From Danio rerio (taxonomy: Eukaryota > Chordata > Actinopteri > Cypriniformes > Danionidae), in assembly GCF_049306965.1 (NCBI RefSeq), contig NC_133180.1, forward strand, positions 20,157,501 through 20,221,500: 64,000 nt of DNA. The letters run 5' to 3'. Of this stretch, positions 11,901-47,898 are shown in pieces. The notes below the pieces were generated by a model. That model saw nothing but the letters and a program-made list of their open reading frames with translations. It made no database searches and was not told where the DNA came from. Each line of letters opens with the position of its first letter. Within the stretch, counting starts at the first letter, position 1. Position numbers and translations under genes: made by a program.

Positions 11901-14518
11901 AGCAGGCCTTTTTTTTTTTTTACACAGATCTACTAACTACCTGTGGCATTATTATTTCAGTGACAAATGTCGTGAGCGCAGCGTTAGAAGTCGGGATCAC
12001 ATTTATGTAATAGCCTACGAGCATGCGAATCTCTGTGCTTGCGAGCCGATTTCCTCTGTTCGTGCACAAAACTTCTTGCACGTCCCCTCAAATATAAGAT
12101 GCTTCAAGAGCGCGTAGATCTTCATGTGTGCTCTCAAGCAAACACTGCTGGGAGCGATTTAGTGCGTTTATGTAACGAGTATGTCTCCAGCATTTATTAG
12201 ATTTGCTAGGAATATTTATGAATGTATCCATTAGACCTACAGAGTAGCATTAATGCATCCTGAAGTAAAGTAAAACGGATAAACGTCGTGTTTGCTAGCC
12301 TCACGCATCACGCACTTGTCAGTCAGTCAGTCAGTCAGCACGTCACCTTAAAGGGTAAATAAATGACGCAAAGCACTACTACTGTCACAGAAAAGTTTGC
12401 GCTATTATAATTCACTTCTACTTTAATACATTTTGGTGCGATTATTACCCGTTATTAAAAAAATAAAATGTCTTGAATGAGAAGCTATAATGTAGCCGTG
12501 GCGGGATGAATTTTGGCATGGCGCACTGCCACGGAAGAATGAATGTAGCGGAAACCATGAGATAAACAAACAACTTTGGAAAGTTTAAATGAGTTGTGGG
12601 TTAGCAAATTTAAAGTCAATTTTCATTTTTGTTGTGTGTACTTTACCTGCAATGCTGCTTGACACTCATCTACCAGGCCCTGCACTAGGTAATACTTTGC
12701 CTCTGCCAGCAACTCCTCAGTTTCCCTCCGGCTCTCAGGTAAGGGGACGACTCCATCTCTCAGGTAATTCAGGATGGTCCCAAAGTGCTTCCCACACCTG
12801 TCAATCAGAATCCAGCCTAGAGGAAGATTAGATGTAGAAAGTGTGACCAGGATGTTGCAGAAGCACACATTTGGTTCATTAAACACCTTTTTTCAGGAGC
12901 TATAACAGTTCACCTACCTTCGCTATCAGTGAGGACCTCCATACGGCCACTGAACATGGCCTTTAGCATGGTGTCCTGCTTGGTCAGGGTCTGCATGGTG
13001 GTGTAATACAGCGCTCCACCGACATTCAGCTTCACATATTTGGAACTGGGACTGGACCCCTTAAAAGAGGTGGTCCGTGTTGTAGCTGCCGGCACAGCCG
13101 AGCTCACAACACTTTCTCCTGACATCTCTTCCTGGAATCAGACAGAGTTGGGAACGGTGACTAGGAGGTTTGGAATAATACAGGCCATACATAAACTACA
13201 GAATACACAACTTTTCTCAGGAAATCAATGACGCATTGATCTGACAACAGATTATTCTTTAAAGCATACCTGTCAACCCTCCTGTTTTTCCAAGGATTCT
13301 CCAGTATTTTACACTTCTATCCCGCTATCATCCCGTAAAGGTATTTTTCCCATATTTCTCCCTTTTTTTCAATCTTTCTATGAAGGATGGCAATAAACAT
13401 TTAATAGCCAATCCTCCCTTTACACAACCCATACCACTGAACCACCAGGGGACACCCCTTGCTCTTAAATGTCAATCTGTTTTGTGCTTTTATTTTATTT
13501 AGGCATGAAAACACTTTGAAATAAATATAAAAATGGCAGGATTCCCTTCCTTTCCATTACAAGCGCCGTCGCCCCTCCTATGCAGTCCTCAAAACAAGAC
13601 TGTCAGATGATAAATAGACACTGTTCCTTAAACGGATTCTGTACTATTCAAAAGTGAACACTCTGGGTTTTGGGTGCATGTTTGTACATACATATACACA
13701 TATAATAATAATAATAATAACATCTCTAAACATGTCGATCTTGGTGGGTTTTATTTTTAAACACAACAAATTTTGTACTTAACGAGCATTCAAAGTTAGG
13801 AAAGCAGTCGAATATATAGTATATATCTCATTATAGTTCTGTGCATTTTTAAAGTGACACCTCTGTTATTTAATGTGATCCATCTAAACGATACATTTAT
13901 TCGCTGCTCATTAATCAGAATGTTAGAAGTCATACATAAGTCATACAGTGAGGAAAAGATTAATGAGATTTAATACCTTGATTCAAACTGCAGCTTTTTC
14001 TAATGCATCCTATTTACTTTATCCTTTGTAAATAATAACGTTCATAACGTTACCACTCCCTATATATTTCAGTATAACACAGTAACTAACATTGTAACAG
14101 TAACATCATTGTTTGTAAAACATTACAATTGTAAAACAATAATGACAACAGCTCTCACCGAATGAGAAACCCAGTCCGACGCACAGTTGCGATTAATTTA
14201 ATGACGTCACGTTAAAATATGCTGGGATGCTTTTGTATAAACACAGGGACTCGATTAATTTTAGTTTGTATGTGTAAATGATTCATAATTGAATATGAAG
14301 AGGGAAAATCGTGTAATTTAAAATGACACAGGAAAAAGATTACTAAAAGAGCTAACGTTAAACTAGCACACCAGCTTGTTCTCTTTTCTCATGAAACAAA
14401 AACGCAATTACTACGAAAAGGCTAAAAACTAAACGCCGAAATGATGAGGAATGGAAAAATGTGTCAACAGAAGCGAGTAAACATTGAGAAACATGAGAAA
14501 AATGTCAGTATTTACCAT
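8981..14518 (-). CDS. kctd10: KCTD10, BTB/POZ adaptor of cullin-3 ubiquitin ligase
   Basis: Coding exons in transcript order: 14518-14516 (ATG only), 13131-12918, 12816-12647, 10693-10607, 10518-10466, 10389-10194, 9199-8981. They sum to 942 nt, i.e. 313 aa, the same length as human KCTD10. The protein starts [17 protein letters not shown]. It carries the T1/BTB domain ([15 protein letters not shown] to about residue 135), then the BACURD C-terminal block ([37 protein letters not shown]) and an acidic/basic tail ending THHHQ. KCTD10/BACURD3 proteins are known to pair CUL3 with substrates such as RhoA-family GTPases. Paralogues KCTD13 and TNFAIP1 are the alternatives; the N- and C-termini match KCTD10 best. 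The gene is divergent from ube3b, with start regions roughly 0.85 kb apart. The intron 12646-10694 holds repeats. Confidence 0.96.
9766..9969. mobile_element. Short MITE, CACTxTAAA ends
   Basis: CACTCTAAAAATGAC at the left and CACTGTAAATATTTT on the other strand at the right, about 200 bp, in kctd10 intron 9200-10193. Contains a repeated TTAACTTAATTCTTTCATGT segment. Confidence 0.6.
11028..11340. mobile_element. Angel-like palindromic MITE
   Basis: GGACAGTTCATCCCAACATTTTAATTCTGTC at its left in diverged form, centre GTAACCAATGACTTC ... GGAAGTCAATGGTTCCC, right arm TCTTCTTTTGTGTTCAAC. Lies in kctd10 intron 10694-12646. Confidence 0.75.
11867..12559. mobile_element. Non-autonomous DNA element, CAGTGTTTCC-type ends
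   Basis: Left end CAGTGTTTCCTCTAGGATTT; right end on the other strand CATGGTTTCCGCTACATTC. GC content is raised inside. A (GTCA)n run is at about 12318-12338. In the same kctd10 intron. Confidence 0.6.
13265..13620. repeat. Probable interspersed repeat (ACCTGTCAACCCTCC type)
   Basis: ATACCTGTCAACCCTCCTG and the following CCTGTTTTT/CTCCAGTATTTT motifs recall a repeat common in fish genomes. The right end is not defined. In kctd10 intron 13132-14515, which otherwise shows nothing. Confidence 0.4.
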
Positions 14519-14590
14519 AGAAATTCCCCGATTCTTTCGGGCCTCCTGAAACGGGACTGGATTAGATCACTTCCGGTCGCAACCCCGACT
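14516..14590 (-). other. kctd10: kctd10 first exon: 5'UTR plus start codon only
   Basis: On the minus strand the sequence runs through a GC-richer leader (CCGGAAGTG, an ETS-like site, at about 14568-14576) to TTTCTATG followed at once by the donor GTAAATAC at 14515. The ATG is therefore the last codon of exon 1. Joined to the acceptor at 13132 it gives M-EEMSGESV, the known KCTD10 N-terminus. The upstream limit is not known. Confidence 0.75.
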
Positions 14591-14599
14591 CGTGCACGA

Positions 14600-15400
14600 T
14601 GCTGCAGGTCACGCGCTTAGAGGCTACTCAGGCAAATGCGAGATCGCGCATTTCATTAGAATACAGCATATATATATATAACCCTAATGTCCTTTAATTT
14701 TTTAATTTCTTGTGATTGTAACTACACATTTAGTTGTAAAAAATATATTTCTGCATTTTATATAAATACATGTATTTTAAGAGGTAATATCTCAATAATT
14801 TACCTGTATTTCATGTAATCGGTTCTGCGATGGTCACAAATCACATACCATAGCTAATTGTTTAAGTGCTTTGATTTTGTTGGTCTAACGGTATTATTGT
14901 TAAGGTTGTTGTTATTATTATTATTTATTTAACAATGTTATCAATTCGTTAATTGTGTTCATCCACTCACGAGCTCCCTACTGATCTCTTCCAACATTCA
15001 CAGTTTATGTTTTTCTCTTTGAGGTCAAAGTTAATTAAAAGCAATGAAAAAGTCGTCTTATTAAGATACATATTCTAAATTATACTAACTCCATTACAAT
15101 CTAATTGTTAACCATTAACGGTCTATTTTTATTTTAATAGGTGGTAAATGTGTATTCCCCTATGATATATAATGTTTATTTGACCCGAAGACATACTGTA
15201 TCACAAATAGTTCCGCTTAGTGGAATATCCCAGCTCCCTGCAATTCTAAACCTCGGGTTGTTCATTAAAATACGTAATGTAGTATCGTGTCAATAACAAA
15301 ATAACTTAAATGTATTACGACAAATTTAATTTGTATATATTCAATATTTATTTAATATGTATTGTGTGAATGTGGATTGTCGTAACAAAAAAAATGTTCC
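14600..15400. other. Divergent kctd10/ube3b intergenic region
   Basis: About 0.8 kb between the two head-to-head genes. The sequence is AT-rich apart from the kctd10-proximal 14560-14650 and the ube3b-proximal 15400-15500. A short (TA)n run lies at about 14670. No TATA box was assigned to either gene and no ORF is supported. A shared divergent promoter is possible but the spacing is wide. Confidence 0.45.
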
Positions 15401-15501
15401 GTCGGAAGGTTTACGAGGTTACACCGTTAATGGATTAGAGCTGCGGTGTCTGGGTCGCTCTTTTGTTTACATCAGTTTTCCTTTTATTCTCAAACGCTCA
15501 G
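15400..15501 (+). other. ube3b: Probable ube3b untranslated exon 1
   Basis: A relatively GC-rich stretch ends in CTCAAACGCTCAG with the donor GTAAATG at 15502. The next acceptor in a coding context is at 17698, just before the ube3b ATG. The 3' edge is well supported; the 5' edge is a guess. Confidence 0.5.
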
Positions 15502-15990
15502 GTAAATGAAACATCTGTGAAAACCTTTAATACTTTCTTCGCTTTTCATCTGAAACACGTTAATTAGGTGACAACATTTCCACAGCGTTGCCAGCTCGTT
15601 GGATTTTTCAACTGTGTTTGTGTTTGCTAGCAGGAAAGCTAGTGTGAATGTTATGATCCCCTTCGGTTTGTCTAATTGACTTGAACATATTGTTGTTGAA
15701 ATATTCTGCTAATTTAAACTTGCTAACATATTTAATGTTCATGTTGTTTCCGTAGAGTGCTCGTTTTGTCGTGTAATCAAGTTGTCACCTCTGTTATGAG
15801 TAAACGTTAAGAGCTCTATTCTGGTTTGGAGTGATAATGAGGTCAGATATATTTGTTTTTATTTCACTTTCTGCTTTGTGATTTGTTGGTGTGTTTAAAG
15901 CTGATGTATTTGATTAATACGCCCCATACTTTTCATCCCCAGAATAATTTTAGTAATCAGATTAGGATAAATGTAATACTACAGCTCACT

Positions 15991-16249
15991 TATTGAGGTA
16001 AAGTTGGTTTTATATTCACACCTTCGAGATTTCTCCTTAATAATGTAATTTTAGAAAAATATTCTTTGCAAATTCTAAATAGGGAAATCATATTAGTACC
16101 CAATAACTATCAAAACACAACATTGTTCACAGTCAATTAAATAGGGCTAATGTTGTCTTAAAGTCATTCTTGCATGCAATTTCAGACCGGACATTGTCAC
16201 AAGTTATCAATGACTGAATGTGCAATTATAAAACCAACTTTACCTTAAT
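15991..16249. mobile_element. hAT-type MITE with perfect 8-bp duplication
   Basis: Ends TATTGAGGTAAAGTTGG and, on the other strand, ATTAAGGTAAAGTTGG. Flanked by AGCTCACT at 15983-15990 and 16250-16257. In ube3b intron 1. Confidence 0.85.
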
Positions 16250-16279
16250 AGCTCACTAATGTGTCTAAATAAGTGGATA

Positions 16280-17327
16280 TAGGCATGGGCTAGTATGAGA
16301 TTCAAACGGTATGAAGATATGGATAAAAACATCAAAGTTTTACGGTATCATGATATTGTGATTGTTAAATGTCTGGGTTAAAAACAGCAACATAGCCCCA
16401 CCCCCATATTAAACACAATTCATTTTTATTTTAAGAAACATTTTAAATATTTTGGAATAGTAAACATGTCAGACTAAAAGAGATGCTCCGATCAGGATTT
16501 TTCCAGCTGATACAGAGTACCGATACCTTGCATTGGTGATTGGTCCATACCGAGTACCAGTTCTGATACTTCAAGGTTCATATAACTGCACCATTGCATA
16601 AAGTACCTTTTCCATCCAAGTGTGATACTAAGGTGGAGCTTCTCCTAACCTAAGAGAACCTAAATAATCCCTTAAGCATGTCTCTTATAACAATTTAGTG
16701 TGGACACGTCTACATGATCAGAAGCAGCTTTACGAAAAATAGTACATAACAGATTTGTGAGATAAAAAATGCACACCTATAAATCCATTACTTCTTTACT
16801 AAAACAAAGCAGGTCTATTCTGCTTGTTGCAATAAATATATTACAAGGAGCAAAAGTTTGTATTTCTTTAATATTTTCAGCCAGGTTTTAATGAACTTGC
16901 AATATTTCGAGAACCAATGAAGTCATGAAATGTGATTATTGGCTGATACCAATGTCAGGCCAATTGATCGGAGCATTTCTACAGACAAAGTAATTAAAAT
17001 AAATTATTGACTTCTGCTGTCTTCATTATTTTCAAAAACACAGATGTCTTTACAACTCGAAAATGCATCTTTATATCTTCTTTCTTTTCTTTGGATATAA
17101 GGTATAACCACTGCACTGTTTAGGTCCATACTTGGTAGTTGGTGCATATGTTTTCTGAATCGTGGGCTGACCATTAACTTTTGATGCAGAAGGTCTTTTC
17201 TGCTGGAGATACTGTTGCCCTAAAAAAAAAAGTCATAAAAAAACTTATTAATACTGTAGGAATATAAATCCCTAAAACCTTGACCAAGCCAAGGTAAACA
17301 TTGAAGCCGGTTATCGTCCCATGCCTA
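16280..17327. mobile_element. hAT-type MITE TAGGCATGGG, copy 1 (interrupted)
   Basis: Left end TAGGCATGGGCTAGTATGAG, right end TAGGCATGGGACGATAACCG on the other strand. Flanks AGTGGATA (16272-16279) and AATGGATA (17328-17335). Same family as 21292-21735; a 504-bp insertion splits it. Confidence 0.85.
16478..16981. mobile_element. hAT-type MITE nested in copy 1
   Basis: Ends AAGAGATGCTCCGATC and TAGAAATGCTCCGATC (other strand). Flanked by CAGACTAA (16470-16477) and CAGACAAA (16982-16989). The paralogous empty site is in copy 2 near 21490. Confidence 0.9.
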
Positions 17328-17712
17328 AATGGATAATTTGTGCTGTCAATAGTCTCAATTTCATTCATAAATAAAATATCTCTAAAACAATTGGTCTTCT
17401 GTTCTGTAGAGTCTGTCGGACCTCCAGTAAAACATGTGTAAATATGTGATGGTATTCATGTGACCTGTGGAAGCAAAAGGGAAAGTCAAATAAGGGCAAG
17501 GTAATTGTTTGTTTTTAGATAAGCTAGAATTCTTTAAATTTGCAAATGAGATGCATTCATTTCATTTTAATTGTATTATATAAATCAATTTAAATTACTC
17601 TTATGTACTTGGATGTATAGCCTCTAACTTTGTTTCTGCTCTAAAGTGTTGTTTAGAGTTTTGTTCTCAGCTGTCATGCTTTAATGTTTAATCCACAGTT
17701 TGGAGTGAAAAC

Positions 17713-41757
<24,045 letters not shown>

Positions 41758-43170
41758 CCCACAAAGCACACCATACATCTACAAACATCAGCGAGGCAGC
41801 TGATGGCCACGCAGAGAATGAAGCAGAAGACATTTCATGAACACAGTGTTGCTTCCTCTGCGTTATGGCCTTCAGTTGAAGCTCCTCGAGGAGGAATGTT
41901 CCATCAGTGTGTATCGTCTTATCCACACAATGGCAAGCGAACGAACTAGCTTCTCAAAATAGCGAAACGGAATTGAACGGATCTAGTATGACTTTTTGAA
42001 AGAAGAGTAGTATTTAGCGCCGTCATGTTCTTCATTTTCAGCATTTGAAGCCAAAAGAGCTCCAAAGGCCTTACACAATCAGTTTTAAACCAGCTTAACG
42101 TTGTCGAGTCAGGATCTGATGACTCCCTGATGATCAGAGGCAGGCAAACTCCATCCAAAATACTCCAAACCTAAATCCACCTCGGTCTTTATTGGCTTCT
42201 AAGCACTGTGTCTGTTCATCAGTGAACACTCCTCAACCTCCTCTTAAAGCTACAGCGTCCGCGGATGCACTGATGTAGGATCTGCAGAAACAGTTTGGCG
42301 TCGTCTCTCAGGTCTCTTGTGTCTCAGTCCCCCAGGAAGGGAACAGGAAAGCAATACTAATGCAATGCAAGCCATGCAACTCAAGACACAAAAAAAGCGA
42401 TTGCCTGTTTTGATGGCAAATCCTTTCAAATCCCTAAGGCACTACATGTCTGCTGGACTTGAGGACTGAATTGAGAGGAAACCCAGCTCTGTTGATCGAC
42501 TTCAGCCAAGCAAATTTAGCAGTATGTCAAATGAGATGTCTCTGCACCTCTCCGTTCCTGCTTACTCATCGAATACACACTACAGGGTGCACCTAGAATG
42601 CATCACCGGCCTAATATCATTTAGTTTTGCTCATTGTGTTTTATTTGTTATAATTCTCATGCTTTTCAGCTCTCCAAACTAACGCAGACACTGAAATAAC
42701 CCATTCCTTACGAACAAACAGAGTAACCACTAAAAAGATGTTTACTCCAGCCTGGAGGTAACAGATCAAACTGCTCTCCTTGTCATCACCCACTAACTAA
42801 TTATTATGGTGTATACTACTGGAATTAAGCCATACAGTGAAAGCGACTAGCTTAGCAGATCTTGTAGAGATTTACTTTTGTTTTTCTTTATGGAGTTGCA
42901 GTGATTTTGCTGCAAGGTCATTGGGTTGTTTAAAGCAGGCTAAAAACTAAATCTCCTTCACATGATGTCACTGGATGATTGAAATGACCTTCTGAGTGTG
43001 TCACAGGTCAGAGTCTGCTCATTATGCTATTTCTTTCTTTTTCTTGTTTTGCCATTTGAAAAAACTGGTCTGGTCTAAGGCTTTTGGAAATATGTTTTGC
43101 AAAAGAAAGCAGAGTCTGTTTTCATGTCAATTAAAATGTTATTTAAAAAACAAAACAAGACAAGAAAATT

Positions 43171-45265
43171 TAGTAACACTTTATATACCTACACACTATA
43201 AATCAGTTAAGCATTAGCAAATAGTTAGTTCATTATCTGTTAAATATTAGCTCTACATTAAAAGATGTTAGTGTTTTAGAAATACAGCTATTAGTGTTGT
43301 ATTCTTGACTTGTAAGCTAATTTTTAATGTGCTTAGTGATTGTAGTTTCATGCTCTGTTAATGAATAGTTTTCCCTCCTTTATAATGCTTTATTAACTCA
43401 ACTTCATCCAGTTTTGTAACCTAATCTAAAGTGTGGACTATTTATGCTTTATAAATTCCTTATAAATGACAATTAAAGGCTCAGTTATATTATAAACAGG
43501 AAAAAAGAAAATAAACAACATTATTCATTTCTTTTCATTTAAAGATACACAAATGAAACTGTATCGAATGGAAATCTTATCTAAAATAAACTTACTGTAC
43601 AGTTTAAACTTCCCTAAATAACTTTAAAATGTTGTATCATAATAAATTGATAAATTAATATATTGTTGTTTTATCCAATTTTATTTAATTGTATTTATTT
43701 CTAATTGTATTTTGACACTCCTGTTATTCTGCAGTTATTTGTTTTTTTAGACAAGATTGCAAAAATGTATTGTTGCTTTGATATTGAGCCTTTAATTGTC
43801 AATTATGAAGGATTTATAAAGCTAAATAGTCCTCACTTTAGATTAGGTCACAAAACTGCATGAAGTTGTGCTAATAAAACATTTATTAACACACAGAGTA
43901 AATATTACTGTATGTCTGAATAATAAAATATATAAATAGTGATTTGAATACTTTATTAATTGTTTACTAACTCATTTTGAATTGATCTAAAACCCACCAA
44001 CTACTCTTAAATACAAATGGTTTTGTAAATAATGCAATACTTAATTCAGTAGTGAACGATTAGTAAGTAAAATTATGAATGCACAATTATTAAGCACATT
44101 ATAAATGTGCTTATAAGTCAAAAATAGAAACTACACACTATGATCCTTTATTAAGCATTAGCAAATAGTGAATTCATTATTTGTTAAGCATCAACTCTAC
44201 ATTAATAAACGTTAGTAAGCAGGTTTTAGAAACAGCTACAAATGCTCTATTCTTGACTTAGAAGTACATTATATGTACTTAATGATTGTACTTTTATACT
44301 TTTAATCATTTCTTTTCATTACTAAATTAAGTATTGCATTATTTACAAACCAGTTAATTAAGAACAGTTGGAGATTTTTTAGAAATGATTCAGATTGAGT
44401 TAATAAATTGTTAATAACTATTCAAATTAACAATTGTAATTCTTATTGTTCTGGCATATACTAATATTTACTTTGTATTTTAATGAAAGCTTTATTAAAT
44501 CAACTTCATCCAGTTTTGTGACCTAATCTAAAATGAAGTCCTCACTTTAGATTAGGTCACAAAACTGGATGATTTATACTTCATAAATCCCTTATGAATG
44601 AAAATTATTAAATTCCGGGAAAAAACTGAAAATAAACGACTTTATTAATTTCAGAATATTTGAGGATACTCAAATGAAACTTTCAACTGAAAAATACATC
44701 TTTGCAACCCTATATCAAATACAAATTACTGTACAATTTAGACATTGCTAAATAGCATTGAAATGTTGCATCATAGTTTATTGTTAAATTATTATATTAT
44801 TGTTTTATTAAATTTTTACAGTAATTTTACAGTAGTTTTATTTTTAGATAGGATTGCAAAGATTATTGTTCATTTGATACCAAGTCCTCACTTTAGGTTA
44901 CATAGTAACCATACATAGTAACCATTACTATACACCTGAATAATAAAATATATAAAAAAAGTTGATTTCAGTAGTTTATTAATCATTTGATAACTCGTTC
45001 TGTATTATCTTAAAAACCATCAACTGCTCTTAAATACAAATGGTTTGTAAATAACGCGATACTTAATTTAGCAATGAAAAATTAATCACTCACAAATTAT
45101 GAAAATACAATCATTAAGTACATTATACATGTGCTTATAAGTCAAGAATACAGCATTTATAACTGTATTTATAAACTGCTTACTAACGTCTATCATTGTA
45201 GAGTTCACTAGATGCTAATGCTTAATAAATGATTCAGAGTGTGTAGTTATTATAAAGTGTTACCA
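43171..45265. repeat. 2.1-kb fold-back repeat with internal palindromic units
   Basis: Left TAGTAACACTTTATATACC pairs with the right end, which on the other strand reads TGGTAACACTTTATAATAAC. The block CCTCACTTTAGATTAGGTCACAAAACTG occurs directly and inverted (near 43417, 43831, 44510, 44541). TATTCTTGACTTxxAAG occurs in both orientations. Confidence 0.8.
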
Positions 45266-45400
45266 AAAATTTTAAATTTGTTATTCTTTTACTAAATCAA
45301 AATATTAAATATAGTTGAATGTGAATTATTGATAATACGTGCATGGGAAATAATAACTTGGTTCAGTACATTAGTAGTGTTTGTTGTACTAAATATAAAC

Positions 45401-45402
<2 letters not shown>

Positions 45403-45482
<80 letters not shown>
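45403..45482. repeat. (AT)n microsatellite
   Basis: About 80 bp of AT dinucleotide. Confidence 0.97.
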
Positions 45483-45486
<4 letters not shown>

Positions 45487-45514
45487 AAACCTATACTCCA
45501 ATGATGCAGAGCTT

Positions 45515-45780
45515 TTTAAAGGGATAGTTCACACAAAAATGAAAATGTACTCACTATTTACTCATCTTCAGGTGTTTCCAACCCTTTATGTGTTTCCTTT
45601 TTTCTTTGCAAGACAAAAGAAGATGCTTTGAAGAAAGCTGAAAACTGGTAACCATTAACATCCATAGTTGAAAAAGCAAATACTATGGAAGTCAATGGTT
45701 ACAGATTTTCAGCTTTCATCATAATATCTTCTAACAGAAAAAATAGAAACCAATAAAGGTTTAAAACAAGTCAGTAAACT
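45515..45780. mobile_element. Angel-like palindromic MITE
   Basis: AAAGGGATAGTTCACACAAAAATGAAAATG left arm (diverged), centre GGAAGTCAATGGTTACAG, right arm reduced. Confidence 0.8.
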
Positions 45781-47195
45781 ATGACAGAACTTACTTTTTA
45801 AATAATTAATTTATTTAGTTGTAAGGTTATCTTGGCATATCAAACACATCTTGTATTCGTTTTTGCATGTTAATCTTAAACCAGACTTTGTTTTTCTATT
45901 TCAAAACATAATTTCGTGTCATTGAATTAATTTTTTTTTTTTTGAGTGAATTATGACGTGCTCATTTCTTCTGCTTCAGTTTCGGGTCTCTAAAAGGCTG
46001 TAAATGGCTGTAGTTATTTCATAATATTTATTGTATGCAAACATTTATCCCATCGTATGCAGTATATGCAAACTTATAGTTGAACATTATCCGTCTGCCC
46101 CTCTCTCGCTCTACGTTCTCAAGGCATGAAAGTATTTTAAGATGCTTAGAAACCTTTGTAGAGAAATGGCTTTTTTTTTCCTGTATGCATTGCTGTTAAT
46201 GTTAAGTTATAAACGTAATGTCCTAATGCACAAGGGCTTAGGCTCTGTCCCATAGCAGAGTTTGGTATTTAAATGAACTGACATTAACATGATGTTCCCT
46301 TTGAAAGATGTTCAAGTGCTCGTGGATGAGAAACGTGTTTGACATGATGATGTAAATGCAAAAATATTAACGAAAAGAGACTTTATGAACCGTACGGTGA
46401 AGCGACTCACCGGGATTTCTTGATGTCACAGAATCTTGCTCTCTTTCTCTCCGATAGGGATGCAGCAACCTTTAAAACTGTCTGGTCTCTATTCATTTTG
46501 CCTGATAAAGAAGTGTCTTGAATTTGGTTGCACTACATGAACTGCAGGTTGTTCTATACACAGTATGTTACAAAAGCAATGGCATTGTAAAGTTATCCAA
46601 GTGTACAGTAATATTTCCTCTGTAAAATGTCAACTTAATTGTCGGTCAATCATGTTAAACATTTGAATATCCAAATCTTAAAACATTACTAAACAACAGA
46701 ATGTTTACTGTCATTTATTTTTAGATATTATTTGATTTCTGGTGTTTATTAAAAGAGACTTAACCCAAAAATGAAAATTCTTGCTATGTAATGTAGATAA
46801 TTTAAATGTTTTGGTCCCCTTTAATTTATATATGTATTTTTTCTCATACTATGGAAGTTAATGTGGACCAGCAACTAAAGTGCATTTATATTTCATGATG
46901 GTGATTTTATTTATTTATAGGATATGTGATGTGTGTTGTAAGGACAACATGCTATGAAGCTGTATAACTCAAAGCAAATGTGACAATCACATGTTCACAG
47001 TGTCTGCTCCAGGTAAATCTGTTTATATAACTCTCACAGTTCTCTTAAGCTCTTTTGTAACCTATGGTGCCTTTCATTGAGTTTTCCTCCCAGTCTGTGT
47101 GTCGATCAGTCCCAGAGGCTGAAGTTACACTCTCCCGTGGTGCACTGCTGGATGCGCTGTGCTGGTATTTGGGGTGTTTTTAAAACCGAAGAACC

Positions 47196-47799
47196 ATGAG
47201 CTCCCCGCCAAGCCCTTCTCCAACCAGGTGGTTCAAAGCCCTGCGGAGGTTAGTGTGTTTTATTTTTTTATTGTTTGTTTATTTGTTTATTTATTAATTT
47301 ATTTTATTTATGCACCCACCTAATTTATTACATAGGACAAAACAAAATATTTAAGTAAATTAGCAAAAAAAAAATTATGTACAAAGCAAGCATAATGCAA
47401 ATAATTAGTACATTTTCAACTTGTTCAGTGAAAATAAAATTTCAGGTAAAAAAAGGTTAATAAATTTTCAATTGTCATTGTCAAAACCATCTGTTTTTGT
47501 AAAAATAAATAAAACAAATATTCTGACCTGTGTTGCTTATTATCTATAACATAATAATAGGTTGTACTAAGTTTTGAATAGTATTTTTTAATTTATATAT
47601 TTTGTTGAAAAACTAAAGCTGGAGACAAAGAAATTTATTTTAATTAGATTGCTAAAATGTGCTAAAGAAAACTTGCAAGTTTGGGATTTTTATATGTTTG
47701 TTTTACATAAATAAATAAATATATATTTTTTCTATGTAAAAATTTACAGATAAAATACAAATATTAAGAAAGGTCATATTTAGAAAATGTAAATATTAG

Positions 47800-47898
<99 letters not shown>

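Larger units (their letters stand above)
41758..47195. other. ube3b 3'UTR and ube3b-ALDH3 intergenic region
   Basis: The GC-moderate 41758-43140 most likely is ube3b 3'UTR; its end was not fixed. Then come a large fold-back repeat (43171-45265), an (AT)n tract, an Angel-like MITE (45515-45780) and a weak fragment near 46755. The ALDH3 leader lies at about 47090-47195. No other ORF looks real. Confidence 0.55.
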
